Shown here piece by piece: positions 1 through 10,994 of a stretch of 64,000 nucleotides of DNA. The position numbers and the translations under genes are program-made. The notes under the pieces are model-generated. The model did not search any database and was not told the origin of the DNA. It saw only the letters and a list, made by a program, of their open reading frames with translations. This stretch comes from Membranipora membranacea (lineage: Eukaryota; Bryozoa; Gymnolaemata; Cheilostomatida; Membraniporidae): the NCBI GenBank assembly GCA_914767715.1, contig OU612075.1:18290001-18354000 (forward strand). Direction: 5' to 3'. Position 1 is the stretch's first letter, and the number at the start of each line of letters is the position of its first letter.

Positions 1-1973
1 ATGGAATAATATTTTAATCCCAATGTTATTTTTGATGGTCAATTCGGATAATCAGTATTTTATGGTGTAACTTTATAATGCTTTTGTTTAGTGTTGAATA
101 GAGTCAGTTTTATGCTGAAGGCTTAGCTTCAACTCATAAATTATGGCGTAACAGGTCTCACAGAACTAGTTGTAACAAATAACTTTAAACTGGGCACAGA
201 TTAACCCTGTTTTTGTCAAAACTGGTATAAAGGCAACCACCATGCCTTGGGCTGTAGGCTAGCGTATTCGAAAGCAAGAAAATCTCCATGCCAAAAATGA
301 GAAAATGGTAAATCTTTTTATGAATTATTCTTGCTGTAATATTTTTCCCGTTGCTGTAACTTGACAAACATGAGGTTTTTCTATTTCCTTTTAGGACAAA
401 AATAATAAACATTAGCATTCAACGAGAAAGTACAACAATTAAACCTGCATGGTTCACCTCACATTTTTCTGGTGCAATACTGAGACTTAATTGAGGAAAA
501 ACTGAAAAAAAAAAGAGTTTATGGCATAATACAAGGAAATGGTGTGAGATCAGGCCTTTAAACTTACTCTTAATCTGATGGCCACCGATTCATGAATTGT
601 GGGTTATTTTTAAAGCGCTACCATATACGGTCCTCCGCACTCTCATATGCTAAACAGGTTCACCAATAGCTAGATCGCAAATCTTTGTATCAATGATGAG
701 CATTCTCATCACAGAGTCTTCCGTTTGATCACATGACATGTTTAGGCAGATTTCCGTTGGAACTTTGCTCAAATGCTCTCTAATTTTGAATAATCAAATT
801 ACAATTTTGGCGAATTCTAACCATTTAATATAAACTACTGTTATTGTAGCATTGTGTCATGCCAAGGTGGTGACGTCAGAAAATCTGTTTAAGGTCATGG
901 GGTCGTGCATGTGCTCAGATACGACCTGCAAATAGAAAACACATGGGGAATCTGGTTATCTATTAAAGTGTAAGAACCCCCATAACTGGATACCTTCAAT
1001 TGTAAAAAGGAGATAAGAGGGGGAAGAAAAAGAATTTCTAGTGTTTTTCATGAATTATAATATGACAGCTGCCTCAGTAAAATAGATTACTCATTTTAGT
1101 ACATCATTATAAACAGCACTGCTGGGAGGAAGTACTAATTTATGAGGATGGGTGGTGCACTTTTTTTGGCGCATAAATCTGCACGGTGACTCAGAGTCGA
1201 GAAACATTGTGCCAATTTTGATTCAGTGGCCTGCACTGAGATATTGTCAAACTACACCTAGGTGACGTCCATGTATTCAGGAATAAACCACAAAATGGGA
1301 GAAGGAAGTTAATCTCTCACATCTGGCTGGAGACTAGACAGATAATTTTAGATCCATGCATCATTCCTCGGCTAATATTTGTAAGCCAGTTGTCTTTGAT
1401 CTGTTCTTATTTTGGGAAAATTTTATCTTTCATCTTGATTGATTTCCATATGTCCCTGCCATTTTTTATTTGGCTAGTACTGCCTCATTTTTGACTTTGG
1501 CATCTAGTTTCCCCATTTCGATTTTTGATTTCTCATTTTCGGTATTTTTGATTTTTGATTTTCAATGATGTTGCTCAGAAGATAAGCACAGGGCCATATA
1601 TTTGAGATTTGATTCACAGCTGCAATTCACCCAAAGATGTAGTCTGAGCCCCCCAGACGTTTGCCCCTCGCCTGACAGCCCCCCGATGTAGCCTATGTAA
1701 AAAAGGCACACTCTGGCTTTAACCCTGAAAAGCTATTCAGAACATAGACATTAGTAAAATATTGAAAAAAGAACTACTGATTTATGCAATATTAGTACAG
1801 GATTACTATGCAGGTTGTTTTTTACGTGTTTTTATTTGAGATGTTTTCCGCTGATATACCATGCACAAAACACATTAACCATATTTTCTGTTACACTGGG
1901 TTAGTTATAAAAACAATACGGGTTTTAAGTTTTGTAGAAACACCATGTTAAAAACAAGATCAGAGAGATTGGA
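1..1973. other. Gene-free left flank
   Basis: No coding exon, RNA gene or clear repeat could be supported here. The sequence is AT-rich, with short TTTTTGATT-type low-complexity stretches around 1490-1560. The only longer open frames are short and without recognisable motifs. Confidence 0.5.
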
Positions 1974-1976
1974 GAT

Positions 1977-2265
1977 CGCCCTCAAATTAATTTCGACAGT
2001 TCCTGCAAGCTGAAAAAGCCGAACAGAAATTTACTACCTTAGCCAAGCTGGCCAAGAATTATTTATGTGTGCCTGCCACCAGCTGCTTTTCCGAGCGAGA
2101 TTTCATCCCGGCTGGCAATATTATTGCTCATAAGAGGAACAGCCTCAAGCCAGCCAAAGTGAATAAGTTATGCTTCTTATGTGTGAACCTAAGACAGTTT
2201 GGTGGGGTATTGCAGCACCTTATGGCTGAGTGAACTGTTTCAATAAAGTTGCTTTGTGTTGTCTA
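1977..2265 (+). pseudogene. hAT transposase C-terminal fragment, left copy
   Basis: The frame from about 1991 to the TGA at 2231-2233 encodes the hAT C-terminal dimerisation region. Visible pieces are LAKLAKNYLCVPATS, then SERDFIPAGNIIAHKRNSLKP and a VNKLCFL end, which match the usual order of YL-PATS, SER-F--AG and R--L-P--V--L-FL in this family. Only the last 80 or so codons are present; the BED finger and the catalytic core are absent. The copy is paired head to head with an inverted second copy at 2349-2622. The family call follows from known hAT motifs; inactivity is inferred from the truncation. Confidence 0.75.
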
Positions 2266-2348
2266 AGGATTGTCCTCAAATTAATTTCGACTGTTCCTGG
2301 TAATTAATACCATTGCCACATAAATCGCTGTTGACTTTACCATCCTGT

Positions 2349-2622
2349 CCTTAGACAACACACCAAGTGTATTTATTGTAACAGCTCACTCAGCCCTTAG
2401 GTGCTGCTATACCCATCAAACCGTCTTAGGTTCAGACATAAAAAGCATAACTCATTCACCTTAGCTGGCTTGAGGCTGCTCCTCTTATGAGCAATAATAT
2501 TGCCAGCCGGGATGAAATCTCGCTCGGAAAAGCAGCTGGTGGCAGGCACACATAAATAATTCTTGGCCAGCTTGGCTAAGGTAGTAAATTTCTGATCGCT
2601 TTTTCAGCTTGCAGATTTTACA
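2349..2622 (-). pseudogene. hAT transposase C-terminal fragment, inverted right copy
   Basis: Reverse complement of the left copy and nearly identical to it over about 260 bases, including PATSCFSERDFIPAGN and the RSSLKPAKVNELCFL segment. Near the end a base is missing relative to the left copy, so the frame shifts and stops early. The spacer (2271-2348) is flanked by TGTTGTCTAAGGA on one side and its complement on the other, so the whole 1977-2622 block can fold on itself. It probably arose by inverted duplication of one transposon remnant. Confidence 0.7.
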
Positions 2623-2744
2623 CTGTACCATCATGCACACCAGTTTTTCCCACTCTTTCTAATTTGTCAAAAAAATTCCACATCTCTGATGATTCGCATG
2701 GTATGATGGTTAACTAATAGTATTCTTCAAATCTAACCTAGCTG

Positions 2745-2972
2745 CAGTAACAGTATTTTAATCATGTTTCCTTCTGATGCTGATGTCAATGATGCAGCAA
2801 CATCAAAATATGCACTTCCCATATACCAACAGGCAAGAAGAGGTATACACCCGAGGGTGCTGGGGGCTGGAACAATCAACCTTGAAAGCTCCCCCAATGG
2901 GATTGAACCCACTACTCTTGCGGCACTAATCGCCTGGCAGTGAATAGCAAGCGACTCGCCGATTATCCCCCC
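2745..2972 (-). repeat. tRNA-derived SINE-like unit
   Basis: Read on the minus strand, a tRNA-like head is followed by an unrelated body. The head has an A-box-like stretch in GGCGAGTCGCTTGC and a clear B box, GGGTTCAATCCC, at about 2896-2907, within a short self-pairing T-arm. The body then runs to about 2745 through CAGCACCCTCGGGTG and a GAAGGAAACATG stretch. A run of about 12 C on the plus strand (2969-2980) abuts the head. The SINE assignment is an inference from the split pol III promoter; no second copy is in the window. Confidence 0.5.
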
Positions 2973-2984
2973 CCCCCCAAACAC

Positions 2985-3750
2985 AAACAAGTTTTAGTAA
3001 GCAGGTTGTATTAGAGTATGAAGTTGAAGGAATCGAAAAACCATTTATCGGACGTAGTAACCGGGCAATCGTGACACATGAATTGATCGGATGCAATCTT
3101 TAAATAGCCAATAATCAAGTGTGATCGATAAGGTATTCACCGATACACATCGAATTGACACAGCACTCGAAGTGGTTTGGTTGCACATCGTTCCACCCTA
3201 ATTTGGAGTTGCTATGGCACTCACCTGGATTTTATTATTATTTTAACTTGGACAAGGAAAGAGGAAACACCACTCAAAGCATAAGACCACTTTAAGATTA
3301 TTATAAGATTTTATGATATAATGGCACATCATGATATAGGCTATGAGCCGAGGCACAAAAATGTTGCTAGTTTTTAACTGTCTTAGCCATTGCTCATCTT
3401 TTGAATTCTTAGAAGGTACTAGACTAATGCTGACCTGCTGAATTCAAATCTGTTGTGTTAGGATGGATTCGCTTCCCACTTCTATGAGAAATTCAAATTT
3501 GAAATTTAAATGGTAATTAAATGGTAGTTATCTCCCTCGAATGAGAATCGAAACGTCATTTTGGCTGAAATTAGTGGGTAAAACTTTATGAAGCCAGTAC
3601 ATCAGATAATATGACCAGATTGCGACTTATAACTTATGATAAGCAAGATAATATATTATAAAATTTGATTTCCACAGTATGACCTCAAAAATAAAGCGTT
3701 TTCTTCTCCTTCTTAATTGTTCCCATTCAGTACACCAGCTATTAATCGTT
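2985..3750. other. Intergenic, nothing recognised
   Basis: AT-rich sequence without supported exons. It carries scattered short palindromes but no repeat shared with the rest of the window was recognised. Confidence 0.4.
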
Positions 3751-3753
3751 GAG

Positions 3754-4011
3754 CTACAATTTCACGTGCACATGCACATCCTCCAATCCTGATAGTCTGT
3801 ACATTTTGCCGATTGCTCCCTTGAATGCCACACATGTATGACACTCCCCTATACGTAGAACAAGACGCTTTTGATATCGTTCATCCTTCCACCAAATCTG
3901 CTGTGCCTTGCTGTATGGCGCTTGATCAAACACAACCACCACCACATCTAACTCAAAATATGCGTCAGCTTTTTCAACACTCTGCTGTAGGACGTAGGAA
4001 ACAGTAGACAT
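3754..4011 (-). pseudogene. Fragment of a repetitive transposon-associated ORF
   Basis: An 85-codon open frame on the minus strand with the segment KRLVLRIGECHTCVAFKGAI followed by GKMYRLSGLEDVHV. It is reminiscent of a high-copy ORF seen in many invertebrate and fish genomes with a pattern like GxFHTxMxFLGxIGKxxxxSGLxD. The preceding VVVVVFDQAPYSKAQQI also fits that family, where a FDQP/Y-KA pattern precedes the FHT motif. The family name is not certain, the start is not a true ATG context, and no flanking coding sequence continues it. It is best read as a truncated relic rather than a host exon. Confidence 0.4.
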
Positions 4012-4168
4012 ATCATTGGGTGGAGCTTCTTTTAGTCCAGTGGGAGCCTACCAACAATGTGGCTAGAAGCGCAACTTCATTTACGAAATTGGATGGATAA
4101 ATTCTCAGAGTGGATACTAGAGTAGTTTTTCGAGGCGGTCGCAATGGTGATAATGTACCTTAGACAAA

Positions 4169-5079
4169 GTTGCACAATAGGCAGCTAATTGCCAAAAGTG
4201 TTGCCGAAAATGGGCAAAATCGCTGTTTTTTTTTTATTATATCACCGTGATATCTCAGATATTGAGTGAATGACCAACCTTATAAAAAGTGATAACACCG
4301 CAAAAAAAGGGAAAGTGATAAAAAAATGATGCAATGATTTCAAAACATCCAAAATGTGAAAGAGCATGTCATAATTAGTGGATCTACAAGTTTACATGGG
4401 TCTGCTATCATAAATAGTCGAGATGTGGCCAACAACGGTTGCAATATCCCCTTATATCACCTGTATATAACTATCATTGAAAAGACCCTACTTTTTCAAT
4501 TTTGAAGTCGCCTTGAAAACTGACTTTGAATGTTCGTATCGATCTGATTTTTTTATGGTGGTTTTGTATTGACTCCATCAATGACTGAAAAAAGTTTTTT
4601 TCTGCATTACGCACCTTTTTGATGATACTAGGAGGAGTTAATGTTTGCTTTATACACTATATGAACTTAGAAAGACGATTTATATTATACTATAAAGGAA
4701 ACCTGAAAATATGCACTATTTGAAAAACAACACACTCAGAGCATTGAACACTGGTGTTATGCGATGGGAGGGTCAATACAAAATCACCATAAAAAAATCA
4801 GATCAGTACGAACATTTGAAGCCTGTTTTTTAGGCAGAAGCAAAATTGAAAAAAGGGTTTCACTTTAATGATAGTTATACACAAGTGATATGAGGGGTAT
4901 TGCAATCGTTGTTGGCCGCATCTCGGCTATTTATGATAGGAGACCCATGTAAAGTTGTAGATCCACTACTTATGACATGCTCTTTCAGACTTTGGATGTT
5001 TTGAAACCATATCATCATTGTTTGATCACTTTTCCTTTTACCGGCAGTGTTTTTGGCAATAAGCGGCTTATTGTGCAAT
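4169..5079. mobile_element. Large foldback (inverted-repeat) element, ~0.9 kb
   Basis: The left arm (4169-4582) is complementary to the right arm (4768-5079) with mismatches and small gaps. Examples are TTGCACAATAG at 4169 against CTTATTGTGCAA near 5068, CATGTCATAATTAGTGGATC against GATCCACTACTTATGACATG, and TTTTTTTATGGTGGTTTTGT at 4550 against its complement at 4778-4800. A central loop of about 185 bases is unpaired. No transposase is encoded, so this is a non-autonomous foldback element. Arms are clearly diverged, so the insertion is old. Confidence 0.7.
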
Positions 5080-5114
5080 ATTTTTCCCATCATAACTCTC
5101 AGATTTGGATTCTA

Positions 5115-5375
5115 CTGGGGGGTCTTTCAATTAGAAAGAGTGATCCTTTACTAAAGCAAGTTATCACTATCACATCACTATCACATCGCTCAAAATTATC
5201 ACTCACTTGGTGTTTCAATTAGAGAGAATCGCTCCCAAATCGCTCACTCAGAATGTATATAGTTCCACCAAGTGACTGAGCGATCTGAAAGCGAGACCCC
5301 TAGCAGGTATTGCTCACTCAGTGAGTGAGCGATAATATTGCGATTTTGGCTGTTTCTAATTGAAAGACCCCCCTG
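5115..5375. mobile_element. MITE with TA target duplication (Tc1/mariner-like ends)
   Basis: The 261-bp element starts CTGGGGGGTCTTTCAATTAG and ends with the complement (CTAATTGAAAGACCCCCCTG), giving terminal inverted repeats of about 24 bases. Both ends are flanked by TA (5113-5114 and 5376-5377). The interior is rich in repeated TCACTCA and GAGCGAT blocks and holds no coding sequence. TA duplication with CAGGG-like tips is typical of Tc1/mariner non-autonomous derivatives; that class assignment is an inference. Confidence 0.7.
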
Positions 5376-5379
5376 TATC

Positions 5380-6007
5380 ACTTTACCCCAAGAGCTATTT
5401 ATTTTGCCAAAGAATGACAATGGCTACCAAACTGCAAGATAAATTGCCTTGGCTCATAGCCTAATATACTAACTTCCTTGTACTGCCTTCTCAGACTGTC
5501 AACTACATAATATTTGGATTATTATATAATTTATTCTCATTTTATTGCACGCTACTAAATGAGCCGATGAGGAAGTTACTTCCTCATTTAAACCTCTTCA
5601 GCCAAGTTTGAATATGCATCGTAAAACCTTTCTGAGTGTAACGTCAAATCCTAATATTTCTCCATATCAGAATTGAAAATCGACATTCAGGTAGGTTTTA
5701 GTAATCCGATAAAGACAGCTGACGTAACCAACAAATTAACTTTATATTATTTTACACATTTTTTACGCATTGTCTTATGAAAGTTATACCCTATAACTAA
5801 TGAGCAACAATGAACTTGATAAGATATATCTATAGCGCTATTATAGTCATATTATTTTCACTTATCTAGCACCATATTATGCAGGCTAAAATATTACCAA
5901 CTGTCTGCAGGCTTTTTCAGCGGCCAACTACATCCAGTCTTTAGCTGCTGCGTGGTTTAAGGGTGATGAGTAAAAATCCATCGGCTCGCTGATTGAGTTC
6001 AAACCAG
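5380..6007. other. Intergenic, nothing recognised
   Basis: AT-rich spacer between the MITE and a long hairpin. A short duplication of TGAGGAAGTTACTTCCTCA (self-complementary) lies at about 5570-5588. No exon supported. Confidence 0.4.
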
Positions 6008-6105
6008 CTAAGTATTGTACTAGAGTAGAGACATTGATATATCACATAAAACATATAATATATGTTTTATGTGATATATCAATGTCTCTAGTATAATACT
6101 TAGCT
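6008..6105. repeat. Long AT-rich hairpin upstream of the TLR gene
   Basis: Nearly perfect inverted repeat. The left arm contains AGAGACATTGATATATCACA and the right arm the complement TGTGATATATCAATGTCTCT, with both continuing through ACATATAATATATGT at the centre and CTAAGTATT / AATACTTAG at the outer ends. The left arm carries a 5-base insertion (TAGAG) near position 6025. Could be a small MITE-like palindrome; no target duplication was identified. Confidence 0.7.
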
Positions 6106-6671
6106 GTCATATTATATATCATATTATGTAAATATATGTGTGTATGTATTATATCAATGACTAGGCTAAAGTTAAATTGGTGTTATTATCCTCTTTTGGT
6201 CAGGTAATTGTTGTTATACTGGAATACACACATAATACAGACTTTAGGTGAACCTTCTTTCTCTGTAATTACTAGTGTTGCTAGGCAGCAGTATCAGATA
6301 CTATAATTTTTACTTCCTTGTGAATTATTTTGGCAATCGTCTCGCTAGCTAGCATATAACATCATCTATTGTGTTTTAATGGACTCACACTCATGACTCA
6401 TGACAATTCATATAAAATGGAAAATACTGCACTTGTTACCTCATTTGAATGGACTTTTTCTTGCAGGTAGCAGCTCAAATGAGAAAGCGTTGAGATTTCT
6501 GTAGACTTCTTATTCTTCAGCGTACTCTGACGAGCCTTTCAGGGAAAAGTATAAGTTCAGACGATTGGTGTTGTAGTTGAGTAGTGAATGGCAACTGGTT
6601 CATCGTGTATCTAGGTCTAATAAACTGAACAAAAAATCTGATAGCAATGCGTAAACAAAACTAGGTATCAT

Positions 6672-6719
6672 CTGACCTTACTGACCCTACTGACCCTGGT
6701 GACCCTAGTGACCCTAGTG
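6672..6719 (+). repeat. TGACCCTA short tandem repeat before the TLR start codon
   Basis: About five imperfect copies of TGACCCTAC/TGACCCTAG lie immediately upstream of the first in-frame ATG of the receptor gene at 6729. They would fall in its 5' untranslated region or proximal promoter. Confidence 0.6.
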
Positions 6720-6728
6720 AAAGACACA

Positions 6729-9700
6729 ATGTGGATACTAAGGATGTTATTCGGAGTTTGGATCCAGGTAAGATTTAAACAGATATTTCAATACATACCT
6801 CACAGCCTAGCATTAAAGTTGGTGTTAATTCAGTATTCATTACATGCCACACCACATTCACACATATCCATGTCAATGTTATCAATTTCAGTAAAAAATG
6901 TCTTGTTTGTGGCCACCTATAATAATTAAACTCTTTTCTCTTTCAATTGCTGTTAGATTTATTTCCTCCTGCACCACGCGGAGGGAGAGAGGTTATCAGA
7001 TGTGTGTTCATATGAGAGCTTGGTTTATACATTAGACTGCAGTATGAGAGAGCTTCGTCGCTTCCCTGACATAGACAACACAATGAACAGCAGCGCAGTG
7101 AGAATAATCAAACTGAATCACAATCACCTGACAGCTGTACCAGATCTGAGCTCGTTCGAAAACCTCGAATACCTGGATCTGTCCTACAACATGATCACAC
7201 AGCTACCAGCAAGGGGCTTGCAAGGTCTGAGAGAATTGAAGGGCTTGGATTTATCTGTGAATGAAGGATTTACATTGTCAAACGCTACCATCCACCAGGA
7301 GGCATTTGGTGATCTGCTCAGATTGAAGGTTCTGAAGTAAGTAGTTTGCATTCTGGTAATACAAGCCACCCCCCCCCCCCCAAATATAGCCTATCTGACT
7401 GAGCACATTTTGTCAGAGTTCACAGTTTCAAGTCCAAAGTTGTTATTGTCAATTTATCTTTTTCAATCCAGACCAAAATATATCAGTATTGCTTAAAAAG
7501 AAAATGGCTTGCCAAGGATAATTATTGAGCAAAGCAAGCATAACTGAGAATGGTAGTTGTCACCCCTTAACCTAAGGGCAGACAAATATTAAACGAGGCT
7601 AATAATTATTAATTATTGATTATACAAGACACTTTTTCATTTCAGAATAAAGCAGGCAGTAGCACCAGAGGTCGGATTCACTTACGCCCCTCTCGCCGTA
7701 CTGAATCAAACACTGGAAGAATTATTCATGACAGGGACGAAAGAATTCAGCAGTACTTTCACCCTCTTCACAAAGCTTCACACTCTAAGCTTAGGTAATG
7801 TTGTCATTGAACTAGCTCTAATGTAGTCCATGTGCAAATTTTTTCCCTTGTAGGTGTGAGGTGTTTTGGGTTTAATAAATATTAATGACTAAAATTTTTG
7901 CAAGCTGTAATCGATAATATATTGTCATGAATTTTCATTGTGCGTAGAATTACAACAAGGAAGTCACTTCATTACTGAGAAATTTCTGATGATTGAATCC
8001 AAAAAGAGAGGAAAGAGAGATGTATCTATATATTTGCCCAAACCAAGGATTGTCTTGAGCCAACGAGATGCTAAAGTGTATTCATGTCTATGTACTACCC
8101 CTGACTGATAAATATGATAGCTTTTATTAGATCCAGTTTGATCCATTTGCCTGCATTTGGAGTTGCCACCCCTCTACTGGGGGCAACTGAGGGCAACTCT
8201 GAACGCAGGCAAATGGGTCAAACTTGATCTTTTATAGTCGAGATCAATTTAAAATGACAAATGACATATATGTCAAAGGCGTTCATTCATTGATGATCCT
8301 CTGATCTGACCCAACAGAGAATGTTTATTTATGAATCCCACTTTGTACTTTTTATCATAGGAGGTGAGGCGTGTAATATGGAAACTCTTGGATTTTCGCA
8401 GCTCACTGCACTGTCTGATCTGCCACTCCGACGGCTCTCTGCTAGGAACTGTAACATTCGAGGTGTGGATATTCCCTTCCTTCGAAGCTATACCCGCACG
8501 CTCCAGAAACTTGATTTATCATGCAACCCTCTCCGTCACGCATTTGGTAACATAACAGAAGGAATTAGAAACAGCAGTTTAAACACACTTCTTGTTGATA
8601 ACATCAATAGGGTTCCCGATACTCCAAATGGACACTGTAACTGGTATAATGTTACCAATCCAGAGTTGGAGCCACTTCAAACCGTTCCGCTGATAGCGCT
8701 GTCATTCCAAGCTAACCAGCTGGGAGCTTATTTTAATTTGAAGGTGCGGCGCTACTTTCGTAACCTGTTGTATTTAGATATAAGTCTGAACGACTTCAAC
8801 AAAACAGCTTTCTACCTTACTCAGGTTTCCGAGGGGCAAGTCCTTGATGACAGCGCTTTGTCCTTATTCCATAATGACAATTTCAAGCCACCTGCTGTGA
8901 GATATTTGGGAATGCGCAGCTTAACTTCAAGTCATACCTGTGGCCAACCAGATGAGAAATTTCTAAATTGCAACGAAGACAATGAGATATTTCTGAATAA
9001 CGACTTTGAATGGAACATAAACCAAAATCCTGATATCATGGACTATACTTTTTTAGGTGATATGGTTAAACCTCTGTTAAATCAAGAAAAGATAAAGGAA
9101 ATATTTTTTTCTTGCCAAAGTGATGTTCTGTCGTGCTTCATCAATAAGTTAAAGGATTTATCAAAAAATAGGAGTGCATCAGGAGAGTATGCAGCATCGG
9201 ATGATGCAATCAACCATACAATTAGCCACATATGGAACAGTAACGATCAAAATATCAATAATATAGATGCTTACTTTAGGTCCAGCCAAAGTCGTTACCT
9301 TCTAGCAAATTTAACAACACTATCTCTCGGTGATAATCAGTTCTGGAAAGATGATACTGAGAGGGAGAGTCGGCTTTGCAGCAATATAAGATTGTATCTA
9401 AACAATATGGTCACATTTGACTTCAGCGGATCTCGGTTTGCTTTCATCCCATGCCGTAATATTTCCGGATTTACACACTTAACAAACGTGACAATGAACT
9501 ACTGTGAAGTATCTGGTTGGCACCCGGATCTGCTTTCAGGCTTCCCATTGAAACATCTCTATCTAAAAGGCGTTAAAGGCAAAATCACACATCGCATACA
9601 GAATGATCCGAGTTTCCAGTTGCTTTCCATGGCTCCTGGACTAGAGACTTTGGATCTGAGTGAGATAGGACTAGAATGGGTGACAGATAACTTCCTCCTG

Positions 9701-10994
9701 GACCATCACTCCAATCTGACAAGCCTCTATCTTCAGGGCAATAGGCTGAAATCGTGGAATATCTCTATAGCTCGCAATCCGAACCTCACACTCCTCGACT
9801 TGAGAGATAATTCTATAAGTTTCATGAACGAATCTATCAGTGAGGAGATTGAGGGACGATATTTGAGGAGTCAGCTTCAAGTCTTCCTCTCCGGTAACGA
9901 CGTGGACTGTACTAACTGTACAAGCGACTACATCACATGGTTGATAAGCTCCTCCGCTGTAGCAGATAAGTCAGAGATGAAATGTCGTGGCACGCAACGC
10001 CCTATCACACAATGTGCTGCAATGACCCCTCAAGGTGGAACAAAAACAGATCCGCCGCCAGGTAACAATGACATGGAAATAGCCGCTATTGTGGTCGGTT
10101 GTACAGTAATTCTAGCCATCATTATTATGATCGCCATCGCATTTAACAACAGATATGTTGTAATCCATCAAGTACTCAAAATAACAAAACAGAAGAGATC
10201 AGAGCAGGAGGACTTAACTGTTCTAGCTTACGCCAGTCACAGCGAATCATTCACTGAGAACATCGCAGGTAAAATAAATCAGTTACGATAGGTAACTAAT
10301 AAATAGGTATATAGTATAAGGTAAAAGGCTACCCTAGTAAGAAACACTTTGATCTGTATACAAACCAGCCCTCCAAGCCTCTTAACTTTTCATGAATTTA
10401 AGCCATCCACTTGAAGTAACCTTACACCATATATTGAAATAAAATGAATATTCATGTTAAACAATATAGCTGTTTATTCATAATGAATTACAGAGGAGAA
10501 TTAAATCATTTTAGTTCCAATGTGAATATTTGACAAAATCTCTCTATCCTTATATTTACACAGAACTAATAATGGCGATGTCTTCGCACGGAGTAAAACT
10601 CAAATCTCGTCAAACAGACGTCCTGTACGGAGCTCCATTGAAGACATCGATAGTCAAACTCATGTTGAAGTGTCAGAAGGTGGTCGTCTTCTTATCGCCT
10701 GACTCCATGAAGGAAGACTTGTGCCAGTTTGAGATTGATCTACTAAAGCAGCGCGATCTGACAGATGTTATAATAGTAGGAGTGAACATTGAATCAGCTG
10801 CAAGCCAACTTGATACACTACCACAGAGGATAGCTGACATTGTGTTGAACAACAAACACCTAATTATGCCTTTGGGAATCTGCTCTGGAAACGAGGCCAA
10901 CTCGAAAGCATTTATGCTTAGCCTTGTTGACAAGTTGCGACCATCCCAATTAAGCGGTGTTATTGACGAAGCTGTAGGCGAGGCAGAGTTATGA
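6729..10994 (+). CDS. Toll-like receptor (LRR ectodomain, TM helix, divergent TIR)
   Basis: Five exons joined in frame: 6729-6767, 6957-7336, 7646-7794, 8361-10268 and 10564-10994, about 968 residues. All introns have GT-AG ends. The first two exons together make a signal peptide (MWILRMLFGVWIQ joined to IYFLLHHAEG). A Cys-containing LRR N-cap follows (CSYESLVYTLDC), then leucine-rich repeats such as LEYLDLSYNMITQLP and LTSLYLQGNRL. Around residue 700 is a Cys-rich C-cap (DVDCTNC). A single membrane helix spans about residues 762-785 (IAAIVVGCTVILAIIIMIAI), and a TIR domain about 807-950. The TIR starts LTVLAYASHSESF and includes VVVFLSPDSMKEDLCQFEID, typical of the family. The BB-loop RDxxPG signature is replaced by TDVLYGAPL and the terminal FW box is not evident. 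Known TLRs sense microbial ligands and signal through TIR adaptors; whether this one signals is uncertain. The start ATG is the first in frame before a credible signal sequence. Confidence 0.85.
8129..8231. mobile_element. Family B MITE, copy 1
   Basis: Lies in intron 3 of the TLR gene. Begins AGATCCAGTTTGATCCATTT and ends with the near complement AAATGGGTCAAACTTGATCT; internally GGAGTTGCC pairs with GGCAACT. It shares ends and layout with copies at 32434, 38050, 52859 and 54573, which defines a dispersed non-autonomous family of about 100-150 bp. Confidence 0.75.

Noticed and set aside
8321-8360. ATG at 8321 as an independent start for the 656-codon frame
   Set aside because: It would lack a signal peptide and the N-terminal LRRs; the TTTATCATAG acceptor at 8351-8360 joins the upstream LRR exons in frame.
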